A DNA stretch of 35,963 nucleotides, taken from assembly GCA_015711725.1 (NCBI GenBank), contig JACVIX010000017.1, positions 1-35,963 on the forward strand, given 5' to 3'. A program made the translations under genes and the position numbers. Positions 1 to 6,289 of this stretch are shown in pieces; the stretch's first letter is position 1; each line of letters opens with the position of its first letter. The DNA is from Candidatus Geothermincola primus (GTDB lineage: Bacteria > Actinomycetota > Geothermincolia > Geothermincolales > Geothermincolaceae). The notes under the pieces are model-generated. The model ran no database searches, was not told the origin of the DNA, and saw nothing but the letters and a program-made list of their open reading frames with translations.

Positions 1-137
1 AAGGTAGCCACGCTGCCTAGGAAACATATCCACTTCCTTAAGGTGGGCGCCTTCTTGGGAATGGTTAATATGACCGCCAGCGATATCCAGGGCAAAAGCA
101 AAGTAATCAAAGGTACTACGGAATTTACTCTGTCCAT
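1..137 (-). CDS. Partial antiporter-like membrane subunit (N-terminus only)
   Basis: Only the first 45 or so codons lie in the window; the gene runs off the left edge. It starts at an ATG (135-137 read on the minus strand) preceded by a strong GGAAGGAG ribosome binding site, 54 bases after the mnhD stop. The visible protein starts MDRVNSVVPL and continues with a hydrophobic segment, a short basic loop and a second hydrophobic segment, the usual start of NuoL/NuoM/MrpD-type proton-translocating subunits. Its place after mnhD fits a second large antiporter subunit. In complexes where the MrpA C-terminal domains are separate genes, as here, this could be the subunit standing in for the MrpA antiporter module. 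MbhI or another complex I-like subunit is also possible; the fragment is too short to decide. Confidence 0.6.
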   Translation of the reverse strand, partial: MDRVNSVVPLITLLLPWISLAVILTIPKKAPTLRKWICFLGSVAT

Positions 138-191
138 TTACACTCCTTCCACCTCAAGATTAAGATTATCCTCTCAACTCAAGACTCTCAA

Positions 192-1679
192 TCATCGTAT
201 TATAAGAAACGTCGCCGCTTGCTGAAGAGATGGTATAATCAGGAACGAGATCACGCCAAAGACGAAGGTGGACAAAGAGAGAGTCCAGACGGGAATTAGG
301 ATCCTCAAGGGCGCCTCATCCACCTTTCTCGACCACTTCTCTTCATCCGGCGCTAAAAAGAAAATATAATATATAATCCTAAGGCAATAAACCGCCGCCA
401 GAACACTTCCTACTAGGAATATCACCGCATAGAGATAATATCCTCCAGCTATACAACCCCATATAAGATACCATTTGCTGATAAACCCTGCGGTGGGAGG
501 AATCCCTATTACGGAGAGGGCGGCGAGACTGAAGGCGAAAGAGGTCCAGGGCATCTGCCTCGCCGCTCCTTTCAAATCTTCAATCCTGCGGTAACCTTTC
601 TTATAAATAAAGGCGCCCGCGCAAAGGAAGAAACAAGCTTTGGCCATCCCATGATCGAAGATATGAAATACCGACCCTGTCAGGGCTTTGTCATTCATCA
701 CGCTGATTCCCAAAAGAATGTAGCCTATATGACTGATGGTGGAATATGCTATCATCATTTTGAAATCTTTCTGGGTAATTGCTAGTATCCCTCCGAAAAG
801 TACTCCCGCTGCGGAGATTATTCCTAAAACCTCCGACGTGCCGGAGAGGGTTGGGGAACTTGTGGTGAATACCGAGAACAATATTCTTAAGATGGCGTAA
901 GCTCCCACCTCCACCACCAGGCCAGAGAGCATGGCGCTGATGGGTGAGGGGGCTATAGAGTGGGCATCGGGAAGCCACATATGAAGGGGAAAAAGCGCGG
1001 CTTTAACCCCAAAACCGATAAGAAAGATCACAATAGATGCGAATAACACTTCCCGATACCCCGAATCCGCAATCTTAGCGGAGAGGTCCGCCATGTTGAG
1101 GGTCCCGGTCACCGAATAAAGCAAAGTGATGGCCAGGAGCACCATGATGGATGAGGGGGCCCCCATCAGCAAGTACTTGAAAGCCGCCCTGACCGCTTCC
1201 CGATTCCCAGCGATAGCCACCAGTGCATAAGATGAAAGGGCGAGTATCTCCATGAAAACGAACATGTTGAAGATATCACCCGTGGCAACGAAACCCAGCA
1301 TGGATGCGGTGAGCAGGAGGAAAAGACAGTAGAAGGAAGGTATCTTGTTTGCCTCCAGCTCTTTTAGTATGTACTTCTGGGAGAAGATGGCCACCAGCAA
1401 GCTGATTGCGCATATGGTGGCGAGAATGAATAGGCTTAAGAAGTCGATCCTAATCTCTATTCCGAAGGGAGGCTCCCAAGAACTCATATGATAGCTCAGG
1501 TATCCCTCCGGCTTTACACGGAAAAAAAGCAATCCGGTGAGCGTCGTGGAGGACAACAGTGCCACAACCACCGCTTTGGGGCAGTATTTCTCGTTCTTAT
1601 ACCCAATCGCAGGCATCAACACTGCCATCACCATGGGGATAGCGATGATGAATATGGGAAAGTGGCTGTAAGCCCCCAC
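192..1679 (-). CDS. mnhD: Mrp/Mbh antiporter subunit D (NuoM/MnhD-like)
   Basis: A 495-residue polytopic membrane protein of the proton_antipo_M family, the size expected of MnhD/MbhH. It has about 14 hydrophobic segments and the family signature around residues 240-265 (LPDAHSIAPSPISAMLSG), with conserved charged residues within membrane segments. In Mrp antiporters and in complex I-like hydrogenases this subunit forms an ion-translocating channel in the cytoplasmic membrane. The start is a GTG that overlaps the mnhC stop by one base (TAGTG), so the two are translationally coupled. It is the seventh gene of a leftward operon with Mrp order E-F-G-(MbhD)-B-C-D. Whether it serves a stand-alone Na+/H+ antiporter or a larger ferredoxin-linked complex depends on genes beyond the left edge. 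Confidence 0.93.
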   Translation of the reverse strand: MGAYSHFPIFIIAIPMVMAVLMPAIGYKNEKYCPKAVVVALLSSTTLTGLLFFRVKPEGYLSYHMSSWEPPFGIEIRIDFLSLFILATICAISLLVAIFSQKYILKELEANKIPSFYCLFLLLTASMLGFVATGDIFNMFVFMEILALSSYALVAIAGNREAVRAAFKYLLMGAPSSIMVLLAITLLYSVTGTLNMADLSAKIADSGYREVLFASIVIFLIGFGVKAALFPLHMWLPDAHSIAPSPISAMLSGLVVEVGAYAILRILFSVFTTSSPTLSGTSEVLGIISAAGVLFGGILAITQKDFKMMIAYSTISHIGYILLGISVMNDKALTGSVFHIFDHGMAKACFFLCAGAFIYKKGYRRIEDLKGAARQMPWTSFAFSLAALSVIGIPPTAGFISKWYLIWGCIAGGYYLYAVIFLVGSVLAAVYCLRIIYYIFFLAPDEEKWSRKVDEAPLRILIPVWTLSLSTFVFGVISFLIIPSLQQAATFLIIR

Positions 1680-2044
1680 TATTCCTCTTCCTCCCTCATC
1701 AGCTTATCCACATCCAAAGTCCCGTACTGTTTATATAGCAGTATCACTAGAGCCAGGGCCACCGCAGTGGTGCTCACCGCTACCACGATCCCCGTAAGTA
1801 TCAACGCCTGGGGTATGGGGTTGACCATCTGTCCGGCCTCTACGCCATTGACGTATATGGGAGGTTGTCCCTTAGAGAGATAACCCAGGGAGACCAGGAA
1901 AAAGAAGACGGAGGTTTCCATAATATTCAAACCGATGATTTTCTTGATGATATTCTTTTGTATTATCACCGAATAGAGGCCTACACAGAACAGTATCACC
2001 GCTCCTATATAATGGAAATTCTCCAGAAGCCTAGTACCCGACAA
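1679..2044 (-). CDS. mnhC: Mrp/Mbh antiporter subunit C (NuoK-like)
   Basis: A small protein of about 121 residues with three hydrophobic segments, homologous to NuoK and MnhC/MbhG. It is a membrane subunit that packs against the MnhD channel. The longest reading begins at a GTG (2050), but that codon abuts the Shine-Dalgarno sequence GAGGAGG directly. The TTG at 2044 has a normal six-base spacing and is the more likely start. The gene overlaps the 3' end of the preceding mnhB by 14 bases and the next gene mnhD by one, so all three are probably translated together. The loop after the second helix (YVNGVEAGQMVNPIPQALIL) matches the conserved MnhC/NuoK segment ending in PQALxLTxIVI. Confidence 0.92.
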   Translation of the reverse strand: MSGTRLLENFHYIGAVILFCVGLYSVIIQKNIIKKIIGLNIMETSVFFFLVSLGYLSKGQPPIYVNGVEAGQMVNPIPQALILTGIVVAVSTTAVALALVILLYKQYGTLDVDKLMREEEE

Positions 2045-2777
2045 CTCCACCCTCCTCTCTCAGCAGAGCAAAGAGTATGGAGATAAAAACCATGGCGCCC
2101 CCAACTCCGATTCCGATCTCCACTAGCAGGGTAAGCCAAGTTCTCACCGCGGGTTGTAAGCTGGTGGTCAATCGGGGAAGCGTATAAGTAAGAAAGTTCC
2201 CTCCCCCGATTATCCCGATCGCTCCCACGGAGAAGAAGGAGAGCAATGCCGCCCCTTCCAGAGGAAACCTCAACTTCTGGGGGATTCGTGACGTCGACTC
2301 CCATAGTCCAAAGATGGTAGTGAAGATGATCAGACTGGCCCCGATGATGGCGCCTCCTTGAAATCCCCCGCCCGGGGACACATCGCCATGCAGAATGGTG
2401 TAGAAAGAGAAGAGAAGGATCAAGGGAGCGAGGAAGATAATAGCTATACGCACGATCACGCTAGATGCTATCTCCGACAAATCGGTGTAGGCGTAATTTT
2501 TTCCTCTTCTCTCCCTCCCGATGATGGCGATCACCGCCGCTAGACCAGTGAAGATCACCGTTACCTCTCCCATGGTATCGTATCCCCTGTAATTGAGGAT
2601 TACCCCGGTTATGACGTTCTCGGTTCCCGTCTCCTCTTCAGCGTTTTCCAGATAGCGAGGTATCACATTCTGGCGAGTGGGTACATCCTCCTCCCCCATG
2701 CCCGGCATATTTGACACCACATAAAGAAGTAGAATGGCTAGAGCCGCTATAAAAAGGAGGGAGAAAAATTTCTTCAT
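2031..2777 (-). CDS. mnhB: MbhE-MnhB fusion, Mrp/Mbh antiporter subunit B
   Basis: A 248-residue membrane protein with two parts. Residues 1-105 resemble MbhE, equivalent to the last domain of MrpA, including the segment NYRGYDTMGEVTVIFTGLAA. Residues 110-248 form a MnhB domain with the signature HGDVSPGGGFQGGAIIGASL. A classical MnhB is only about 140 residues and Pyrococcus-type MbhE and MbhF are separate, so this is a domain fusion. It starts at ATG 2777 with a four-base ATGA overlap with the MbhD-like gene. It sits between the MbhD-like gene and mnhC, exactly where MbhE and MbhF lie in Mbh operons. The role is structural and ion-conducting within the membrane arm of the complex. Confidence 0.9.
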   Translation of the reverse strand: MKKFFSLLFIAALAILLLYVVSNMPGMGEEDVPTRQNVIPRYLENAEEETGTENVITGVILNYRGYDTMGEVTVIFTGLAAVIAIIGRERRGKNYAYTDLSEIASSVIVRIAIIFLAPLILLFSFYTILHGDVSPGGGFQGGAIIGASLIIFTTIFGLWESTSRIPQKLRFPLEGAALLSFFSVGAIGIIGGGNFLTYTLPRLTTSLQPAVRTWLTLLVEIGIGVGGAMVFISILFALLREEGGVVGY

Positions 2778-3019
2778 CTCTCCTCCTTTCTTCTAGTCTT
2801 AAATATAGTGATCACGAAGAAGACGGTTGTTACTCCCGCCCCCACCGCCGCTTCGGTGAAAGCTAGGTCGGGAGCTTGCAGTCTCTGCCACATTAAGGCC
2901 ATGATCATGCTATAGCAGGAGAAGATTATCACCGCCGCCAGAAGGTCACGTGCCAGAATGGCAGATACCGCGGTGGCGATCAGAAGGGCGATCAAAACGA
3001 GATTGATGACCCAGTCCAA
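2774..3019 (-). CDS. MbhD-like antiporter subunit (DUF4040 type)
   Basis: An 81-residue membrane protein with three hydrophobic helices and the conserved motif APDLAFTEAAVGAG near residues 48-62. This motif is typical of MbhD and of the equivalent domain near the MrpA C-terminus. In canonical Mrp systems the domain is part of the very large MrpA; here it is a free small protein, as in membrane-bound hydrogenase (Mbh) operons. It starts with ATG, is followed by mnhB through an ATGA overlap, and begins four bases after mnhG ends. The organisation suggests an Mbh-like or split-MrpA antiporter module. Confidence 0.88.
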   Translation of the reverse strand: MDWVINLVLIALLIATAVSAILARDLLAAVIIFSCYSMIMALMWQRLQAPDLAFTEAAVGAGVTTVFFVITIFKTRRKEER

Positions 3020-3023
3020 TTCC

Positions 3024-3341
3024 TCACTCCTCCCTCTCCAAACCTTTTTTCCAGATGGGGATACCCTTCACAAAGGCGGACCTACCGATGGCATGCCCGC
3101 AGGTGGCGCTGCTGACCAAAAGGAAAGCCACAATGAGAAGGAGTTTCAGGGTATCAAAGGAAAATCCACTATGCACCATCAATCCTATCAAAACAGAGCA
3201 TCCGCCTAAGGTATCGCATTTGGTGGAGGGGTGCAATCGGGAGAATACATCGGGCAGTCGCAGCAGTCCGGTGGTTCCCAGGATGAAAAAGAACGTGCCC
3301 ACCGCGCATAAGATTCCTGCGATTATATCCCTGGCCATCAT
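3024..3341 (-). CDS. mnhG: Mrp/Mbh antiporter subunit G
   Basis: A protein of about 105 residues with three transmembrane helices and the diagnostic MnhG motif GLLRLPDVFSRLHPSTKCDT. MnhG/MbhC is a small accessory subunit needed for assembly and activity of Mrp antiporters. A longer reading starts at 3356, but the ATG at 3341 overlaps the mnhF stop as ATGA and lies just behind GGAGGGAGG. A second ATG follows directly at 3338 and is equally possible. The C-terminus is a short charged tail (residues WKKGLEREE). It belongs to the E-F-G trio that opens this operon. Confidence 0.92.
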   Translation of the reverse strand: MMARDIIAGILCAVGTFFFILGTTGLLRLPDVFSRLHPSTKCDTLGGCSVLIGLMVHSGFSFDTLKLLLIVAFLLVSSATCGHAIGRSAFVKGIPIWKKGLEREE

Positions 3342-3610
3342 CCCGCCTCCCTCCATCCCTCAGTTTCCAGGTATCTGGAGACCGCCACGGTCACCACGAA
3401 ATTCAAAAGCGCATAGACCATGGCGATATCCAGAAAATGTACCTCACTAAAGATATAGGTGATCAGGACGATGGTTATCAGCGTCTTGGTTCCCACTATG
3501 TTGACTCCCAGTACCCGATCCTGGATGGTGGGTCCGCGAACGGCGCGATAAAGGCAGATAAAAGCGTTAAGGGCGATGATTATAGCCACCGCCAGCAGAT
3601 AGTTATGCAT
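3338..3610 (-). CDS. mnhF: Mrp/Mbh antiporter subunit F
   Basis: A 90-residue protein with three hydrophobic helices and the MnhF signature RAVRGPTIQDRVLGVNIVGT around residues 22-41. MnhF/MbhB is a small membrane subunit of Mrp antiporters and Mbh complexes. It starts with ATG inside the last codons of mnhE (overlap 3603-3610) and ends overlapping the mnhG start, so the three genes E, F and G are translationally coupled. The length is normal for the family and no key region is missing. Confidence 0.93.
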   Translation of the reverse strand: MHNYLLAVAIIIALNAFICLYRAVRGPTIQDRVLGVNIVGTKTLITIVLITYIFSEVHFLDIAMVYALLNFVVTVAVSRYLETEGWREAG

Positions 3611-4115
3611 CTTTTCTCACCCCGAACAGATAAGCCACCATGCGCTCCAGTTTCCCCTCATGTAAACCTTCCTCGTGATGTGCGGCCAGACAGTGGACAT
3701 AGAGTTTGTCGTCCTCGATCTTGAGGGTCACCGTTCCAGGAGTTAAGGTAATGGAATTCGCGAACACCGTCTTGGGTAGGTCACCAGGTAAGTAAGTTCG
3801 ATACTCGGTAATCCGGGGATCGATGGGCAACTTGGGGTTGATGATAATCTTAGCCACGTCGTAGTTGGCCTTGACTATCTCCCACCCTAGCCTTACAGCG
3901 AAGATGGGCAGACGAAGAATAACCCCCAAAGTTATCTGGGGATCTAGCACCCGTCCCAGTATAGCCGCAGAAACAGATGCGGTAAAGGCGGAGCAGATCG
4001 CTCCCAAAACGATGTTCACTGGAACCAAAGTAGAGGTAAGAACTATCCAGAAGAGAAAGAGGACCGCCGCAAGGATTATCTTTCGGTAAAAGATACTGCC
4101 TTCACTAGTGTGCAT
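3603..4115 (-). CDS. mnhE: Mrp/Mbh antiporter subunit E, first gene of the operon
   Basis: A 170-residue protein with two hydrophobic helices in the first 50 residues and a soluble C-terminal half carrying the MnhE signature (ANSITLTPGTVTLKI, then LYVHCLA). MnhE/MbhA is a structural subunit of the antiporter. It starts at ATG 4115 with GAGAGGAG nine to ten bases upstream and is the first gene of the leftward operon, since the preceding 465 bases hold no gene. The N-terminal stretch before the first helix (MHTSEGSIFYRK) is slightly longer than in typical MnhE but offers no better start. Confidence 0.93.
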   Translation of the reverse strand: MHTSEGSIFYRKIILAAVLFLFWIVLTSTLVPVNIVLGAICSAFTASVSAAILGRVLDPQITLGVILRLPIFAVRLGWEIVKANYDVAKIIINPKLPIDPRITEYRTYLPGDLPKTVFANSITLTPGTVTLKIEDDKLYVHCLAAHHEEGLHEGKLERMVAYLFGVRKDA

Positions 4116-4303
4116 ATCCTTCTCCTCTCAGAGTGGATAAATTGCTATGTATATATCCGTAAATATGTTCAGGGGCGTGAACCAGAGCGAAAATACGCAA
4201 TTATTCTAGCATAGGAAGGGCTCGCTGTGAAGATAATTAAAAGATTGCAAAAGGGTGAACGTCTGGCAATGCGGACAGGAAAATTTTGTCCTTCGCCTCA
4301 TGT

Positions 4304-4365
4304 CACATTTGACAATTTGAAAATTTTTTATATGCTCGTACACGATTTCCTAATTATCAAATGTG
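4304..4365. repeat. Inverted repeat, 14-base arms, possible operator
   Basis: The left arm CACATTTGACAATT (4304-4317) is the reverse complement of the right arm AATTATCAAATGTG (4352-4365) at 13 of 14 positions, with a perfect nine-base core. The spacer is 34 bases of AT-rich DNA. It lies 187-250 bases upstream of mnhE. A regulator site for the antiporter operon is possible; chance pairing in AT-rich DNA is not excluded. Confidence 0.4.
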
Positions 4366-4533
4366 GACTCTCAATTTTCGTCTATCACAGTCATATTGGG
4401 CGTCTTTCAACGCGCATCTCTGGCCTATAAGAACAGCTATTTCGGTTCCTCGCTTTCCAGAAATAATCCCGTTTTCGCTCTGACTGTCCTAAGTTTAAAT
4501 GACAACGTGGCTATATGACGCTTGCATCAACAT

Positions 4534-4558
4534 AAAAGAAGGGGCGGATGTCCGCCCC
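4534..4558 (-). terminator. Rho-independent terminator of the acyl-CoA ligase gene
   Basis: A perfect eight-base GC-rich stem (GGGGCGGA at 4541-4548, TCCGCCCC at 4551-4558) with a two-base apparent loop. On the minus strand it is followed by TTCTTTTATG. It starts 22 bases after the ligase stop and separates that gene from the antiporter operon. Confidence 0.85.
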
Positions 4559-4580
4559 TCATCAAACCTTCACGAAAAAC

Positions 4581-6086
4581 TCAATCCTCTATGAGATCCT
4601 TCACTATATTTCCTGAAGGATCCTTGGTAAAGGAACGAACGAACTTGACGAACTTAGGGGTCTTGTAATAAGGGAGCTTCTCCTCGCAGTACTCCAGGAT
4701 CTGCTCCTCGGTGAGGCTGGATCCCGGCTTCAGCTTGACATAAGCCTGTACTTCTTCCCCCAGATACTTGTTGGGCACTCCCACCACCGCCGCCTCAGAG
4801 ATTAACGGATGGGAAGTGAGCACCTCTTCTACTTCCCGAGGATGGATATTGAAGCCCCCTCTTATGATAAGGTCTTTCTTCCTGCCCACCAAGAAGTAAT
4901 AACCATCCTCGTCCACATAACCCATATCCCCAGTGTAGAGCCATCCATCTTTAAGGGTTTTTTGCGTCTCTTCCTCTTTATCATAATAACCCTTCATCAC
5001 GCTCTTGCCCCTGACAAGAATCTCTCCCACCTCGCCCACGTCTACTTCTCGTCCCTCCTCATCAACCACTTTCATCTCCACGCCTTTTAAAGGTTTCCCG
5101 ATGGAGCCTGCCTTGTAGACGCCACTTTGAGGCTGAATGGAAACTGCTGGACCGGCCTCAGAAAGACCGTATCCCTCGTAAATCTTGTACCCCAGCTCAT
5201 TATTCCATCTCTCGATAACCTCTTTGGACAGGGGAGCTCCACCTGCCACCCAAAGTCTCACTGAGCTCAGATCATACTGATATATCAGAGGGTGATTAAG
5301 TATATAAACATACATGGTGGGTACGCCCAAGAATATGGTGGCTTTTTCCTGCTGTATGGATTTTAGTACCTCCCCGGGGATGAAGGATTCATGAAGAATT
5401 ATCTTGCTCCCCGCCCGCACAGACGCGTTCATCACGCAAGTCTGGCCATAGGCAGCGAAGAAGGGCAGGACACCCATCACTATATCTTCCGAGCTCAAGG
5501 AGATTTCCTCTATCCAGATGGAGCAATTATGTTCGAGGTTTGCGTGGGTGAGCATGCAACCTCTGACCACTTTGGCAGAAGTGGGGGAGTAGATAAGCAC
5601 CGCGATATCATCATCGCTCATCTCCACAGGCTGGAAATCTTCCGAGGACTCCTGTACAATTTTCTCGTAATTGATCACTCCCTCTAGTTCAGGACAGTCA
5701 CTCACGATAATTCTGGCAATCTGGGAACAGGAGGAATCGCGCAGCTTTTTCACCATGTCATCGAACTCGAAATTGGTGATCAGCGTCTCCGTGCCACAAT
5801 CGCAGACGATCTTTTCCACTTCCTCGGCGAGGCACATGTAACAGAGAGGCACTACCACCCCGCCAATGGAAAGTATGGCGTAATAGGATACCAAGAACTC
5901 TGGGCAATTCCTCATCAATATGGCTACCTTACTTCCTTTTCCCAAGCCCATATCCACTAATGCGTTGGCCAGCCGATTAGTCTGCTTTACTAACTCTTCA
6001 TAGGTTACAGTCTGATGACCAAAAAAGAGAGCAGGGGCTCCGGGGTTTTTCTCCGCAGTGCTCTGCAACATCCGGGCTAAATTCAT
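4581..6086 (-). CDS. AMP-dependent synthetase/ligase (acyl-CoA ligase-like) with degenerate active-site motifs
   Basis: A 501-residue protein with the full ANL fold, like medium/long-chain acyl-CoA ligases. The A5 motif reads YGLSEAG and the A7/A8 region YTGDMGYVDEDGYYFLVGRKKD. Canonical enzymes activate a carboxylic acid with ATP and join it to CoA. Two motifs are unusual. The phosphate-binding loop, normally of the form SGTTGxPKG, reads PTSAKVVRG at residues 168-176. The C-terminal catalytic lysine of GKI (motif A10) is Asn493 in SGNIVKD. Both changes were read directly from the DNA. The protein may therefore be a weakened or repurposed ligase, although the rest of the fold is intact and the gene shows no frameshift. 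It is transcribed alone, with its own terminator, and lies downstream of the Wood-Ljungdahl operon. The substrate is unknown. Start: ATG 6086. Confidence 0.85.
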   Translation of the reverse strand: MNLARMLQSTAEKNPGAPALFFGHQTVTYEELVKQTNRLANALVDMGLGKGSKVAILMRNCPEFLVSYYAILSIGGVVVPLCYMCLAEEVEKIVCDCGTETLITNFEFDDMVKKLRDSSCSQIARIIVSDCPELEGVINYEKIVQESSEDFQPVEMSDDDIAVLIYSPTSAKVVRGCMLTHANLEHNCSIWIEEISLSSEDIVMGVLPFFAAYGQTCVMNASVRAGSKIILHESFIPGEVLKSIQQEKATIFLGVPTMYVYILNHPLIYQYDLSSVRLWVAGGAPLSKEVIERWNNELGYKIYEGYGLSEAGPAVSIQPQSGVYKAGSIGKPLKGVEMKVVDEEGREVDVGEVGEILVRGKSVMKGYYDKEEETQKTLKDGWLYTGDMGYVDEDGYYFLVGRKKDLIIRGGFNIHPREVEEVLTSHPLISEAAVVGVPNKYLGEEVQAYVKLKPGSSLTEEQILEYCEEKLPYYKTPKFVKFVRSFTKDPSGNIVKDLIED

Positions 6087-6210
6087 AACTCATCTCCCCC
6101 GTCAGTCTTTATACCGCCTGACATCCTTTGCCATATCGGATATCAACACCGTTTGTTATCTATTCTACCATTACTTTTTACTTCATTCAGTATAATCCTC
6201 GAACAATTTG

Positions 6211-6234
6211 AAAAAAAATGTAATTTGTTACATT
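6211..6234 (-). terminator. Putative AT-rich terminator of the Wood-Ljungdahl operon
   Basis: On the minus strand the stem AATGTAA / TTACATT (seven base pairs, four-base loop CAAA) is followed by an unbroken run of T (the eight A residues at 6211-6218, which overlap the stem by two). It lies about 55 bases after the fdhA stop. The stem is weak (AT-rich), but the long U-tract is typical of an intrinsic terminator. Confidence 0.6.
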
Positions 6235-6289
6235 GTCTCGCATCCGCCGCGTCGATCCCCGCAAGGGCTAATACGCGCTATCGCCAAGC

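Larger units (their letters stand above)
4116..4580. other. Intergenic region between antiporter operon and ligase gene
   Basis: This 465-base stretch has no convincing gene. A 67-codon plus-strand reading frame at 4227-4430 lacks a ribosome binding site and resembles no family. It must contain the promoter of the mnhE operon on the minus strand, but no clean -35/-10 pair stands out. It also holds the terminator of the ligase gene (4534-4558) and a widely spaced inverted repeat (4304-4317 with 4352-4365). The stretch is clearly richer in A and T than the flanking genes. Confidence 0.7.

Noticed and set aside
43-225. A 60-codon plus-strand reading frame at the left edge
   Set aside because: It is antisense to the partial antiporter gene, which has a strong ribosome site and a proper hydrophobic N-terminus, and to the mnhD 3' end.
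4227-4430. A 67-codon plus-strand gene
   Set aside because: No ribosome binding site, no recognisable family, low-complexity AT-rich sequence; it overlaps an inverted repeat in a regulatory region.
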